A stretch of 64,000 nt of DNA, taken from NCBI RefSeq assembly GCF_000265465.1, contig NC_018016.1, forward strand, positions 62,001 to 126,000. Reading direction: 5' to 3'. Under the pieces are notes generated by a model. It was not told the origin of the DNA and searched no databases. It worked only from the letters and a program-made list of their open reading frames with translations. Of this stretch, positions 36,323 to 46,039 are shown one piece after another. Positions within the stretch are counted from its first letter, which is position 1. Each line of letters begins with the position of its first letter. The stretch comes from Ornithobacterium rhinotracheale DSM 15997 (lineage in GTDB: Bacteria; Bacteroidota; Bacteroidia; Flavobacteriales; Weeksellaceae). A program made the translations under genes and the position numbers.

Positions 36323-36928
36323 ATGAAAAAACTTTTTACACTCGTTATTTTATTTAATTTAGCTTTTTTGCAAGCGCAAAAAAATGAAAAGTTGTTCGAC
36401 ATTGTTCCTTTGGGCAAGGATTCCACTTTTATAAGTTTAGAAAAATATTTCCCCAATGTGCGCGAAACGGCTTATCGTGTAACGCATGTCCCAGATGGGA
36501 TTTTGCTACGCGTGTACACAGATTATGAGCTGATTATGTACGGAAAACAAAAAGACCCGATGGACTATTTAGGAATTTCTATCAATTTTGCCAATCGCAT
36601 GATTCCTACAAAACAGTATAACGCAGAGAAAAAATCAGAAGATTTGCAAATGATGCCCATTGCTTACGACGCGAGCAAAAAAGCCCTTCAATTATACTTG
36701 CCCGAGGGAGCAAAAGTTTTGGCATCTGTAAATAATGTACCAATTTTGGCTAAAGATATTTTTTATAAAAGAAACAATGAGGCGGAAATCACTTTGCCTA
36801 ATTACACGCGTGGCGTAGCAAAATCTCAGTTAAGGCTGATTGGTTTCGGGGAAAATGGCGAGACCAAGGTGCTTTTAATCCCCTTGATTTTTGGTGTGCC
36901 AGACTTGGTGGGCGATGGGAAATTGTAA
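36323..36928 (+). CDS. Secreted protein of unknown function
   Basis: A 201-residue protein with a signal peptide ending near residue 18 (FLQAQ). The mature part has mixed charged and aromatic residues and no cysteines or recognised motif. It starts 2 bases after the BadF-type kinase stop and is probably made from the same mRNA, which may hint at a link with sugar handling, though nothing in the sequence supports this directly. Confidence 0.7.
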   Translation: MKKLFTLVILFNLAFLQAQKNEKLFDIVPLGKDSTFISLEKYFPNVRETAYRVTHVPDGILLRVYTDYELIMYGKQKDPMDYLGISINFANRMIPTKQYNAEKKSEDLQMMPIAYDASKKALQLYLPEGAKVLASVNNVPILAKDIFYKRNNEAEITLPNYTRGVAKSQLRLIGFGENGETKVLLIPLIFGVPDLVGDGKL

Positions 36929-37028
36929 TAAAAACAATATAGCTAAATTATATCATATTTTATGGTTTACTTGGGTGAATAATTTTTTTTACTTTTGCCT
37001 GCTCTAAATAACAATGAAATAAAATTTT

Positions 37029-37793
37029 ATGGCATCACCCGATTTGATTTCAGCCACGGAGTTGTTTGCAGATTTAAGTGCAACGCTCATAAAAAGTGGT
37101 GCGAATACCAACCGAGCGCTAAGAAATGTAAAGCGAATTGCAGCACATTTCAATTACGATTGTCAGATTTTTCACTCGTATTCTGGTGTGGTACTCACCG
37201 TTCAAGATTTAAAAACCAAAGAAAAATTCAGCGAATTTATCAGCATTCCTGCGCATGGGATTAATTTCAACGCAGTTTCGGACATCAGTATCCTTTCTTG
37301 GAATGTGATAGAGGAGGGCTTGAACTTAGAACAAATAAAACATCAATTAGAAGAAATTAAATCTAAACCTCACTACCCTAAATACATGACTTGGTCATTT
37401 GTGAGCTTGGCAGGTGCGGCATTGTGTAGAATTTTTGATGGAGATTACCTGCAATTCATTGCCGTATTTGTAGCAACTTTTGCAGGATTATACGCTCGCT
37501 CGTTGGTTTTGGAACGTAAATTCAATGTATATATTTGCTGGTTTGTAGGAGCCTTTGCGTCGGTTTCCACCGTGGGGATTTTCAACATGTTTAATGTTCC
37601 TATGAGTGCGGCATTCACCACTTGTGTGCTTTGGATGATCCCTGGAGTTCCGCTCATCAACGGATTGATTGATGTGCTCTCAGGGCACTTGATTTCTGGT
37701 TTTGCCAAGTATGTGCATGCCATGATTTTGATTTTTATGATTGCAGTAGGTTATTTCTTATCACTAACACTTTTTCACAATGGAGGTTTTTAA
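37029..37793 (+). CDS. Threonine/serine exporter subunit, ThrE N-terminal type
   Basis: A 254-residue membrane protein of the DUF1212 (ThrE N-terminal) family. The first 115 or so residues are a soluble domain (LFADLSATLIKSGANTNRALRNVKRIA). Five membrane segments follow, including the MIPGVPLINGLIDVLSGH stretch typical of the family. With the next gene it makes up a split ThrE transporter that exports threonine and serine. The two genes overlap by 14 bases, so translation is coupled. A -7 box TACTTTTG is at 36990-36997. Confidence 0.9.
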   Translation: MASPDLISATELFADLSATLIKSGANTNRALRNVKRIAAHFNYDCQIFHSYSGVVLTVQDLKTKEKFSEFISIPAHGINFNAVSDISILSWNVIEEGLNLEQIKHQLEEIKSKPHYPKYMTWSFVSLAGAALCRIFDGDYLQFIAVFVATFAGLYARSLVLERKFNVYICWFVGAFASVSTVGIFNMFNVPMSAAFTTCVLWMIPGVPLINGLIDVLSGHLISGFAKYVHAMILIFMIAVGYFLSLTLFHNGGF

Positions 37794-38313
37794 TGTTTTA
37801 ATAGATTTATCAGAAAAAATATTCTGGGCAATGTGGGTAGCCGTGGGATTTGCTATGTTGTTCAACACCCCACGCCGTGCCATGTTTGCCACCGCAATTT
37901 TGGGAGGAATAGGTTTTACAATCAAATTTGTATTGCTTAAAACTTTAATGCCTAATCAATTAGTAGTAACCTCGTTTTTAGGAGCATTTACAGTAGGAAT
38001 GCTCGGCGTGTATTGTGCGCACTTGGTGCATACACCACCTGTGGTGTTTACAATTCCTGCCGTAATCAATATGATTCCAGGTAAATTTGGATACCAATTT
38101 ATGATGGGCTTAATTAAATTAGTAACCGAGGAGGATAAGCAAAACATTCAGCCTCATGACTTTATGGAAACCTTTAGCAACGGATTGCTCACCACATTTA
38201 TTGTGATGGCACTAGCATTTGGAATTGTAGCCCCAGTGTTATTGTTTAATACAAAAACGGTGAAAAACAAGAATTTAAATAAAGTAATTAAAGAAAAAGT
38301 GCTGAAAAGATAA
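37780..38313 (+). CDS. Threonine/serine exporter subunit, ThrE C-terminal type (DUF3815)
   Basis: A 177-residue membrane protein with about five hydrophobic segments. The motif FTIPAVINMIPGKFGYQFMMG repeats the proline-rich element of the partner subunit, as expected for the second half of a ThrE transporter. It starts inside the end of the first subunit gene. It ends at a hairpin terminator before recQ. Confidence 0.9.
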   Translation: MEVFNVLIDLSEKIFWAMWVAVGFAMLFNTPRRAMFATAILGGIGFTIKFVLLKTLMPNQLVVTSFLGAFTVGMLGVYCAHLVHTPPVVFTIPAVINMIPGKFGYQFMMGLIKLVTEEDKQNIQPHDFMETFSNGLLTTFIVMALAFGIVAPVLLFNTKTVKNKNLNKVIKEKVLKR

Positions 38314-38340
38314 TTTTTTTAATGATTGAATATTTAAAAT

Positions 38341-38378
38341 AGTCGCTAAGATTGAAAGATTTTAGCGATTATTTTTTT
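38341..38378 (+). terminator. Terminator after the ThrE-type genes
   Basis: The arms tcgctaa (38343-38349) and ttagcga (38362-38368) have flanking A-T pairs and a T7 run. Confidence 0.75.
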
Positions 38379-38424
38379 AGGATTAAAGCTCGCAGAAATT
38401 TACTATTTTTGCTACAATTAAGTT

Positions 38425-40308
38425 TTGAACACCACGCCAGAAAACATATTACAGAAATATTGGGGGTATTCCGAATTCCGTGCACCACAGAAAGAAATCA
38501 TAGAAAGTATTTTGGCAGGAAAAGATACCTTTGCGCTGCTTCCCACGGGAGGCGGAAAATCGCTCTGTTTCCAAATTCCAGCCTTGATGATGGAGGGCGT
38601 TTGTGTAGTGATTTCGCCACTTGTGGCTTTGATGAAAGATCAGGTACAGAGTTTAAAGAAAAAAGGCATAAAAGCCGAATTTCTCACATCTGAAAACACA
38701 GAACAAAGTCCGCAAGTTTTGATGGATAATGTGCGATACGGAGGAGTGAAACTGCTCTATATTTCTCCAGAGCGAATGGCACAAACTAGTTTTAAGAGCT
38801 TTCTTGAAAATTTAAAAATATCCTATTTTGCCATAGATGAGGCACATTGCATTTCGGAATGGGGGCACGACTTCCGTCCGTCTTATTTGGCTTTAAAAGA
38901 GCTTAAAAACGAATTTCCCGACAAGCCTATTTTGGCACTCACAGCCACGGCAACGCCACATATTCAAAACGAGATTTTAAAGCAATTGCAAATCCAAAAT
39001 GCAACCGTTTTTAAAAAATCATTACAAAGAAAAAATTTAGCCTACCGAATCCATCAAAGTACCGATAAGCTCGATGATTTGGTGTATTATTTAAAAAAAT
39101 ACCCTGGCAGTAGCATTGTGTTTTGCAAAAGCAGAAAGCAAACTTATGACATTGCGAAATTCTTAAAAGAAAAGAAGTTTAATGCCACTTATTTCCATGC
39201 GCGATTGTCCAAAGAAGATAAAAATTCACGACAAAAACGATTTATCGAGAGCAATGATTTAGTCTTAGTTTCGACCAACGCTTTTGGTATGGGAATCGAT
39301 AAGCCCGATGTGCGTTTAGTTGTGCATTACAATGCACCAAGCACAATAGAATCCTACTTTCAAGAAGTGGGGCGCGGTGGACGAGATGGCAAACTGTCTC
39401 ACGGGATTTTGCTATATCACGAGGAGGATAAGAAAAAAGCCATAAAGCAGTTTAAAGCAGCTTTGCCGAGCAAAGAAGAGTTTTTAATAATGATAAGGAA
39501 ACTCTACTCGTATTATCAAATAGCCGAAGGTGAGTTGCGAGAGGGGCAGCATGCTTTTTCTGAAAAGAAAATTATCAAAACTTTTAAATTTTATAAACCT
39601 AAATTCAAATCGGTGATTTCCTTTTTGGAGATGAAAAATAGCATCAAAATCCATGACTCGCAACGACAAAGCTTAGTTAAAATCAATGAGGATAATTATG
39701 AAATAAAAGAAGGAGAATCGCTCCCAGATCGCTTGCTAGACTACATTGCAAGACACTACGGTGGCGTGTTCTCGGATCCCAAACCCATCGATGAGTATAT
39801 ACTTTCTCGCAAGTTGGACACGAGTACTTCTGCAATAAAAGAAGCACTCCAAAAACTGAATCAGCAAGGAAAGATTTATTATAGAAATGCTGCCATTAAA
39901 AAGATTTCGTTTTTAACGCAACGAGATGATAATTTAGTGCAAAATCGATATTGGAAAGAATTTTACGATCTTCAATTATTAAAATGGAAAAGACTAAACG
40001 ATGTTTATTTCTTTATCGAGGATTCATCGTATTGCAAGAGCCAACTACTGCTTAAATATTTTGGAGAAAAACCAAAAGAAAAATGCGGAATTTGCAATAT
40101 TTGCAATCCCTATGAGGGAACACAAAATATTACCGAAAAAGAGATTTTTGCCTATTTAAGCGAAAATCCAAAAACACAAGATGAGATTTTGTTTCATTTC
40201 ATTAAAGCTGATGCACAGCGTGTGCTGGATTTGTTGCAAAACTTAATCGACGAAGAAAAAATACAATTTACATTACCTAATTATTATTCGATATGCAAAG
40301 CAAATTAA
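38425..40308 (+). CDS. recQ: ATP-dependent DNA helicase RecQ
   Basis: A 627-residue superfamily 2 helicase that unwinds DNA 3' to 5' in recombination and repair. Motifs: PTGGGKSLCFQIP (I), IDEAHCISEWGHDFRP (II and the aromatic loop), TATATP (III), QEVGRGGRDG (VI). The zinc-binding domain has cysteines in YCKSQ and CGICNIC near residue 540-555. The start is TTG at 38425: an in-frame stop lies 6 bases upstream and the protein begins NTTPENILQKYWGY, a normal RecQ start. A -7 box TATTTTTG is at 38404-38411. The fmt gene overlaps its end by 16 bases. Confidence 0.94.
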   Translation: MNTTPENILQKYWGYSEFRAPQKEIIESILAGKDTFALLPTGGGKSLCFQIPALMMEGVCVVISPLVALMKDQVQSLKKKGIKAEFLTSENTEQSPQVLMDNVRYGGVKLLYISPERMAQTSFKSFLENLKISYFAIDEAHCISEWGHDFRPSYLALKELKNEFPDKPILALTATATPHIQNEILKQLQIQNATVFKKSLQRKNLAYRIHQSTDKLDDLVYYLKKYPGSSIVFCKSRKQTYDIAKFLKEKKFNATYFHARLSKEDKNSRQKRFIESNDLVLVSTNAFGMGIDKPDVRLVVHYNAPSTIESYFQEVGRGGRDGKLSHGILLYHEEDKKKAIKQFKAALPSKEEFLIMIRKLYSYYQIAEGELREGQHAFSEKKIIKTFKFYKPKFKSVISFLEMKNSIKIHDSQRQSLVKINEDNYEIKEGESLPDRLLDYIARHYGGVFSDPKPIDEYILSRKLDTSTSAIKEALQKLNQQGKIYYRNAAIKKISFLTQRDDNLVQNRYWKEFYDLQLLKWKRLNDVYFFIEDSSYCKSQLLLKYFGEKPKEKCGICNICNPYEGTQNITEKEIFAYLSENPKTQDEILFHFIKADAQRVLDLLQNLIDEEKIQFTLPNYYSICKAN

Positions 40309-41249
40309 AAGTAGTATTTATGGGCACGCCAGATTTTGCGGTTCATATTTTAGATAAAATCCACCAAGCAGGCTACCCAATCGTAGGAGTGGTGTCTACT
40401 CCAGACAAGCCCGCTGGTCGTGGGCAAAAAATGCACAGTTCTGCCGTAACACAATATGCCAAGGAACATAATTTGTTTTTGATGCAGCCCCCCAAGCTTA
40501 AGGCCAAAAGTTTTGTAGAAACTTTGGAATCGCTACAAGCCGATGTGTTTGTAGTCGTGGCATTTAGAATGTTGCCTAAAATCATTTGGAACATGCCGAG
40601 CAAGGGAACTTTTAATCTGCACGCTTCGCTTTTGCCACAATATCGAGGTGCCGCTCCTATAAATTGGGCAATCATCAATGGCGAAGAAAAATCAGGAGTT
40701 ACCACTTTTTTCTTGGACGAAAAAACCGATACAGGAAATATTATTTACCAGCAAGAAGTAGATATTTTGCCCGATGAAACGGCGGGAGAATTGCACGATA
40801 AATTAATGTATGCAGGGGGAGATTTGGTACTAAAAACACTGGAGGGAATTTCGGAAAATGCAATCAACCCAACACCACAGAATCATAGCCAAGCCTTGAA
40901 AAATGCTCCTAAATTGTTTAAAGAAAATACCCAGATTAATTGGAGCGATTCTTTAGAAAATATTTACAATTTTGTAAGAGGGCTCAATCCTTATCCTGCG
41001 GCATGGACTCAAATTTCATTAAATGGTGAAACTAAATTATTAAAGGTTTTTAAAATTGAAATAGAAAAAACAAATCATTCATACCAAAGCGGACAACTTG
41101 TTGAAAAAAATAAAAGAATCGGCGTAGCCCATCACGATGGGTGGGTGTGGTTAGAGGAAGTACAAATGCAAGGAAAACGCCGTATGAATATCGTGGATTT
41201 TGCCAATGGAATCAATTTAGGAGAGGATTCTCACATTTCATTCAGTTAA
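40293..41249 (+). CDS. fmt: Methionyl-tRNA formyltransferase
   Basis: Formylates the initiator Met-tRNA using 10-formyltetrahydrofolate. The 318-residue protein has the two-domain Fmt layout. Conserved parts are VFMGTPDFAVHILD, FNLHASLLPQYRGAAPINWAI with the catalytic Asn/His, and GVTTFFLDEKTDTGNII; the C-terminal OB domain follows from about residue 205. Its ATG lies inside the last 16 bases of recQ, so the two are translationally linked. Confidence 0.96.
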   Translation: MQSKLKVVFMGTPDFAVHILDKIHQAGYPIVGVVSTPDKPAGRGQKMHSSAVTQYAKEHNLFLMQPPKLKAKSFVETLESLQADVFVVVAFRMLPKIIWNMPSKGTFNLHASLLPQYRGAAPINWAIINGEEKSGVTTFFLDEKTDTGNIIYQQEVDILPDETAGELHDKLMYAGGDLVLKTLEGISENAINPTPQNHSQALKNAPKLFKENTQINWSDSLENIYNFVRGLNPYPAAWTQISLNGETKLLKVFKIEIEKTNHSYQSGQLVEKNKRIGVAHHDGWVWLEEVQMQGKRRMNIVDFANGINLGEDSHISFS

Positions 41250-41307
41250 AAATGGTTAAAAGTAGTTAATTTCAATGTGATGGGGTGCAATTTTCTAGGT
41301 CAAAAAC

Positions 41308-41337
41308 TTGCATAAACCCTTATAAATATTAAATTTG
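41308..41337 (+). promoter_or_regulatory. Promoter of the HU gene
   Basis: TTG (41308-41310), a 19-base spacer, then TAAATTTG (41330-41337). A very good fit to the Bacteroidota promoter, 27 bases before the ATG. Confidence 0.7.
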
Positions 41338-41364
41338 CTAGCATAATAACTTAAAAGTAAGATT

Positions 41365-41640
41365 ATGAACAAAACAGAATTAGTAGATGCTATGGCAGCT
41401 GATGCTGGCATCACAAAAGCTCAAGCAAAAGCAGCATTAGATTCTTTTACAGAAAATGTATCAAAAGCTTTAGCAAAAAAACAAAAAGTAGCACTTGTAG
41501 GTTTCGGAACTTTTTCTACTTCTGAAAGAAGTGCAAGAGAAGGTATCAACCCTCAAACTAAAAAGAAAATCAAAATTGCTGCTAAAACTGTAGCTAAGTT
41601 CAAACCAGGAGCTCAATTATCAGAAGCGGTGAATAAATAA
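41365..41640 (+). CDS. hup: DNA-binding protein HU
   Basis: A 91-residue histone-like protein that bends and compacts DNA. It has the typical MNKTELVDAMAADAGITKAQAKAALD start, the VGFGTFSTSERSAREGINPQTKKKIKI beta arm, and VAKFKPGAQL at the end. It has its own promoter and terminator, as expected for an abundant protein. Confidence 0.97.
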   Translation: MNKTELVDAMAADAGITKAQAKAALDSFTENVSKALAKKQKVALVGFGTFSTSERSAREGINPQTKKKIKIAAKTVAKFKPGAQLSEAVNK

Positions 41641-41669
41641 TCTATTCTCTGGTTTTATTATTAAAGCTA

Positions 41670-41703
41670 AATTAGCGCTATGATTCATGGCGCTAATTTT
41701 TTA
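41670..41703 (+). terminator. Terminator after the HU gene
   Basis: An 8-bp stem, attagcgc (41671-41678) with gcgctaat (41690-41697), has a T-run on the 3' side. Confidence 0.85.
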
Positions 41704-41720
41704 TCAAAAAATAAAATACT

Positions 41721-41990
41721 ATGGAAAATTCTAACACAAAAACTGAAAAAAAGGTAATTATTATTAAAGAAAGAAAAAGTGTAGGACTCAGCCTTTTATT
41801 GACTTTTTTCTTTGGCCCGCTCGGAATGCTTTATTCTACAATATCAGGAGCTATCATTATGTTAATTATTTCAATCGTTTTGTCTGTAATTACCTTGGGT
41901 TCTTCATTATTTTTAACATGGCCAATTTGTATGATTTGGGGGGCAATGGCAGCAAAATCATATAATAAAGATCTCCTTATAGAAGATTAA
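41721..41990 (+). CDS. Small membrane protein, TM2-like
   Basis: An 89-residue protein with a charged start and two hydrophobic segments (about 24-42 and 45-72). The FFFGPLGMLYSTISGAIIMLI stretch resembles the TM2-domain pattern. No function is known. It stands alone between the HU gene and an ATP-grasp gene 34 bases downstream. Confidence 0.65.
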   Translation: MENSNTKTEKKVIIIKERKSVGLSLLLTFFFGPLGMLYSTISGAIIMLIISIVLSVITLGSSLFLTWPICMIWGAMAAKSYNKDLLIED

Positions 41991-42024
41991 AAATCTTTTT
42001 TTTGCCACATTGTTGATTTTGTAA

Positions 42025-43047
42025 ATGTTGAAAAATCAATATTTTAATCATTTTTGGATTAAACATAAAGTCCAGAAAATCATACGCTATGAGTATTGGT
42101 CAGTATGGATATTTTATGCCGCCTTTGTGCCTGCGTATTTCTGGTTTAGTTTAAAAAATCGAGATTTGCTCTACTTTTGCAAAACCAATCCCAGTTTGAA
42201 AAATGGAGGATTTTTCGGCTATTCTAAAAGCCAAATTCAACGATACATTCCGCAAGAATTTAGAGCTAAAGAACAAATTATCGATCAAGACAAAAAACTT
42301 ACTTTAACCAAATTTCCCATGATTGCTAAACCCGATGTAGGCGAGCGGGGAAAGGGAGTTATTCGTTTGAATAATCAATCGGAATTAAATGATTTTTTAG
42401 CTCAATTAAATGAGAATCAAAAAATTATTTTACAGGAATACATTGATTTACCCAAAGAGTTTGGTGTATTTTATTGCAAATATCCCAAAGATGAACATGG
42501 GCAAATTTTAGGCATCACAGGAAAGGAATTTTTGACATTTCATGGCAATGGCAAGCAAACTTTGCGCGAATTTATACAACAAAACGAGCGTGCATTTTTT
42601 AGAAAAAAATATTTAGAAAATAAATTTTCGGCAATTTTAGACAAAGTTTTGCCCAAAGGCAAAACGATTTTGCTAGAACCTATTGGAAATCACAATCGAG
42701 GCACGCGTTTTTTTGATGCCTCTCATTTGGCAACGCAAGAACTTTTAACCCAAATAGAAAAAGTAATTCGCCAAATTCCGCAATATTCTTATGGCAGATT
42801 AGATGTAAAGGCTGAAAGTGATGAGGCTTTATCACAAGGGAACTTCAAAGTTATAGAAGTAAATGGCGTGAACTCTGAGCCTACGCATATTTACGATAAA
42901 AATTATTCATTATTAAAGGCTTATCGCGAAGTTTACAAAACTCTGAATCATCAATCCAATATTGCCAGACAATGGGCAGAAAAGGGAGCGAAATCGCCTA
43001 AAATCCCAGATTTTTTATTAGCTTTGAAGGCTCATTTATTTTCATAA
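42025..43047 (+). CDS. ATP-grasp ligase-like protein with N-terminal membrane segment
   Basis: A 340-residue protein. One hydrophobic segment lies near residues 25-45 (WSVWIFYAAFVPAYFWFSL). The rest has ATP-grasp features: FPMIAKPDVGERGKGVIRL for nucleotide binding, ILQEYID, and a metal-binding end NFKVIEVNGVNSEPTHIYD. It resembles D-Ala-D-Ala ligase-type enzymes, but the substrate is unknown. The next gene, a BioF-like enzyme, starts 7 bases later, so the two may act together in making an amide- or amine-containing product at the membrane. That is inference. Confidence 0.75.
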   Translation: MLKNQYFNHFWIKHKVQKIIRYEYWSVWIFYAAFVPAYFWFSLKNRDLLYFCKTNPSLKNGGFFGYSKSQIQRYIPQEFRAKEQIIDQDKKLTLTKFPMIAKPDVGERGKGVIRLNNQSELNDFLAQLNENQKIILQEYIDLPKEFGVFYCKYPKDEHGQILGITGKEFLTFHGNGKQTLREFIQQNERAFFRKKYLENKFSAILDKVLPKGKTILLEPIGNHNRGTRFFDASHLATQELLTQIEKVIRQIPQYSYGRLDVKAESDEALSQGNFKVIEVNGVNSEPTHIYDKNYSLLKAYREVYKTLNHQSNIARQWAEKGAKSPKIPDFLLALKAHLFS

Positions 43048-43054
43048 TTAAAAC

Positions 43055-44146
43055 ATGAAAAATTTAGATTTTCCTGCCAAAGCAGAACAGCTTTTGGCGA
43101 AAAGAATCGAAGAAAATAATTTTAGAAGCCTTTCGGTATTTGATGCAAATAATGCCGATTTTTTTTCCAACGACTATCTCGGAATCGCTCGAGAATTGCA
43201 AAAAATCCAAATTTCGCACCATCATGCAGGAAGTACAGGGTCGCGATTGATTTCTGGAAATAGTGCTTATTATGAGAAAGTTGAACGCTATTTAGCGGAT
43301 TTTTACGATGCAGAAAAAGCCTTGCTTTTCAATAGCGGATACAATGCCAATCTGGCGGTTCTTTCGGCAATACCACAAAGGGGCGATTTTATTTTGTATG
43401 ATGAATTATCGCACGCTTCGCTTCGCGATGGCATACGATTGAGCAATGCCAAATCTTTTAAATTTAAACATAACGATACGAGTGATTTAGCTCAAAAAAT
43501 AGAAAAATGTTCAGGCGAAATTTTTGTGGTGCTCGAGAGCGTCTATAGCATGGACGGAGATGAAGTTTCCAGTGAAATTTTAGAGCTTTGCCAAAAGAAA
43601 AATTGCTACATCATTTTGGACGAAGCGCACGGAACGGGCGTGGTAGGTAAACAAAAAAAAGGGATTTTTGAGGATTTTGAGCAAGAGATTTTTGCACGCG
43701 TTCACACCTTTGGCAAGGCACTCGGCACGCATGGAGCTTGCGTAGTGGGCAGCCAAAAATTGCATCAATTTTTAGTGAATTTTGCGCGTCCATTTATTTA
43801 TACCACAGCAATGAGCGAGGCAGAAGTAGAAGTGATTTTTCAAGCACATGAAATCCTTAAAAAATCGAATTTAGCACAAGAAAAATTGACTCAAAATATA
43901 GCATACTTTAAACAAAAAATTAAAGAAAATCAGTTGAATTTCTTGGATTCCCAAACGCCGATTCAGGCTTATTTAAACAATCAAATGATTTTAAAAAATA
44001 AATGCGAAGAGTTAAGTAAAAAAAATATTTCAGTAAAAAGTATTCTGTCTCCCACAGTACCAGTTTCGCAAGAACGCATAAGGATTACCTTACATAGTTT
44101 CAATACTTTTAGCGAGATAGATGAATTATTGAAAGTAATACTTTAA
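43055..44146 (+). CDS. PLP-dependent acyltransferase, BioF/KBL-like (alpha-oxoamine synthase family)
   Basis: A 363-residue fold-type I pyridoxal phosphate enzyme of the alpha-oxoamine synthase group, which condenses an acyl thioester with an amino acid. Seen: SNDYLGIAR, GSTGSRLISGNSAYYEKVE, ILDEAHGTGVVG and the PLP lysine Lys221 in HTFGKALG. It could be 8-amino-7-oxononanoate synthase for biotin, but no other biotin gene is in view and its partner is an ATP-grasp protein. The exact product is therefore left open. Confidence 0.82.
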   Translation: MKNLDFPAKAEQLLAKRIEENNFRSLSVFDANNADFFSNDYLGIARELQKIQISHHHAGSTGSRLISGNSAYYEKVERYLADFYDAEKALLFNSGYNANLAVLSAIPQRGDFILYDELSHASLRDGIRLSNAKSFKFKHNDTSDLAQKIEKCSGEIFVVLESVYSMDGDEVSSEILELCQKKNCYIILDEAHGTGVVGKQKKGIFEDFEQEIFARVHTFGKALGTHGACVVGSQKLHQFLVNFARPFIYTTAMSEAEVEVIFQAHEILKKSNLAQEKLTQNIAYFKQKIKENQLNFLDSQTPIQAYLNNQMILKNKCEELSKKNISVKSILSPTVPVSQERIRITLHSFNTFSEIDELLKVIL

Positions 44147-44263
44147 TTATAAAATATAAATTTAACCGAAAACTAAAATTTCAATTTCATTAAAAAAATG
44201 ATGAAAAAACTTTAATAGTTTTAATAAAAGTCGTACTTTTATACAATTATAAGTTAGATAAAC

Positions 44264-46039
44264 ATGGAAATGAAACGCTTATTTGATATACTTGACTACC
44301 AAGCAAAAAATCACAACCTAGAAAGAGCCTTGGTTAATGTGTTGCCTGGTAAGAAATTAAAAGCATATTCAACGCAAGATTACATACATTTATCGGATAA
44401 AGTGAGCCGAGGCTTGCTCAAATACGGGGTGAAGCCTGGTGACAAAATTGCCATTATCGTAAATAATAACTGTGCCGAATGGAACATTATCGAAATGGGA
44501 ATTGAAAAAGTAGGTGCGATTAGCGTGCCGATTTATTCCTCGATTTCGCCACAGGAAAACGAATTTATTTTCAACCAAGCTGGTGTGAAATTATGCTTTG
44601 TTTCGCACAAAGATTTATACAATAAAATAGCTAGTATTCAGAAAAATACGCCATCTCTTGAAGAGGTTTTCTGTATAAATGATGAGGAAAATTTACCAAA
44701 CTGGAAAGAAATTTTGGAGCTGGGAGAAGACGAAAGCCTGCAACCCGAAATTGAAAAGATTAAAGAGAAAATCCAGCCAGATGATTTGGTAACAATTATT
44801 TACACCTCAGGAACCACAGGAAGCCCCAAAGGCGTAATGTTGTCGCATAAAAACTTATTATCCAATGCGATAGACTGCCAAGAGCGTATTCCAGAAGTGG
44901 GCGAAAATGCTCGTGCATTGAGCTTCTTGCCTGTGTGCCATGTGTTTGAAAGAACTTTACTTAATTTATATCAAATCAAGGGATTAAGCATTTATTTCGC
45001 CCAAAATTTAGATACCATTGGAGAGGATTTAAAATTCGTTCAGCCGCAAATCATGACAGTGGTGCCTCGTTTGGTGGAAAAGGTGTTTAATAAAATTTAT
45101 GAAACGGGAGCCAATGCAGGTCCTGTGAAATCAAAAATCTTTAAATGGTCGCTGGATTTAATCAAGGATTACGACCCGAAAGTGAAAATGCCACTCAATT
45201 GGTACCTTAAATATAAGGTTGCCAATAAATTGATTTTCAGCAAATGGAGAGAAGGAATGGGGGGCAAGATGGTAACGCTTGTTTCGGGAAGTGCCAAATT
45301 ATCTGAAAAATTAAATCGTATGTTCTGGGCAGCAGGAATTCCGATTTTAGAAGGCTATGGCTTAACCGAGACTTCTCCTGTGATTTCGGTGAATTGTTTT
45401 GATAGAAAGGGATTTAAAATCGGAACCGTAGGAAAGATTGTAAAAAATATTGATGTGAAAATTGCCGATGACGGCGAAGTGCTCGTGAAAGGACCTTGCG
45501 TGTTCCAAGGATATTACGAAAATCCCGAACTTACTAAAGAAGCCTTTACCGAAGATGGCTGGTTTAAAACAGGAGATATCGGTGAATTTGATGAAGGATT
45601 GTTAAAACTTACCGACCGCAAAAAGCAAATTTTCAAAACCAGTGGAGGGAAATACATCGTGCCAGCAGCCTTGGAAGATGCAATGAAACGCATTCCGTTT
45701 ATCGAGCAAATTATGGTTGTGGGAGAAGGTAAAAAAATGCCTTGTGCTTTGATTCAGCCCAATTATGATTTTTCAATTAAATGGGCGGAGAAAAATGGTG
45801 TGGAAATAGGAACTACTCCTGCAGAAATTGCTAAAAGCGAAGCGATTTATAAAGAAATAGAAAAAGCAATGGCAGAAATTAATCAAGAATTTGGACGATG
45901 GGAGCAAATCAAAAGATTTAGACTCACACCAGAAGAATGGACGATTGAAAACGGCTGCTTAACGCCTACTTTAAAATATAAACGCAAAAATACAATCGAA
46001 AAATTTAAAAATTTATTCGATGAAATGTACGAAGCCTAA
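44264..46039 (+). CDS. Long-chain acyl-CoA synthetase (AMP-forming)
   Basis: A 591-residue ANL-family enzyme that activates fatty acids to acyl-CoA via an acyl adenylate. Motifs: YTSGTTGSPKGVMLSH (P-loop), GYGLTETSP, and GWFKTGDIGEFDEGLLKLTDRKKQIFKTSGGKYI near the C-terminus. This arrangement is typical of the eukaryote-like FadD15 group common in Bacteroidota. The sirtuin-like gene starts within its last 20 bases, so the two are coupled. Confidence 0.93.
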   Translation: MEMKRLFDILDYQAKNHNLERALVNVLPGKKLKAYSTQDYIHLSDKVSRGLLKYGVKPGDKIAIIVNNNCAEWNIIEMGIEKVGAISVPIYSSISPQENEFIFNQAGVKLCFVSHKDLYNKIASIQKNTPSLEEVFCINDEENLPNWKEILELGEDESLQPEIEKIKEKIQPDDLVTIIYTSGTTGSPKGVMLSHKNLLSNAIDCQERIPEVGENARALSFLPVCHVFERTLLNLYQIKGLSIYFAQNLDTIGEDLKFVQPQIMTVVPRLVEKVFNKIYETGANAGPVKSKIFKWSLDLIKDYDPKVKMPLNWYLKYKVANKLIFSKWREGMGGKMVTLVSGSAKLSEKLNRMFWAAGIPILEGYGLTETSPVISVNCFDRKGFKIGTVGKIVKNIDVKIADDGEVLVKGPCVFQGYYENPELTKEAFTEDGWFKTGDIGEFDEGLLKLTDRKKQIFKTSGGKYIVPAALEDAMKRIPFIEQIMVVGEGKKMPCALIQPNYDFSIKWAEKNGVEIGTTPAEIAKSEAIYKEIEKAMAEINQEFGRWEQIKRFRLTPEEWTIENGCLTPTLKYKRKNTIEKFKNLFDEMYEA

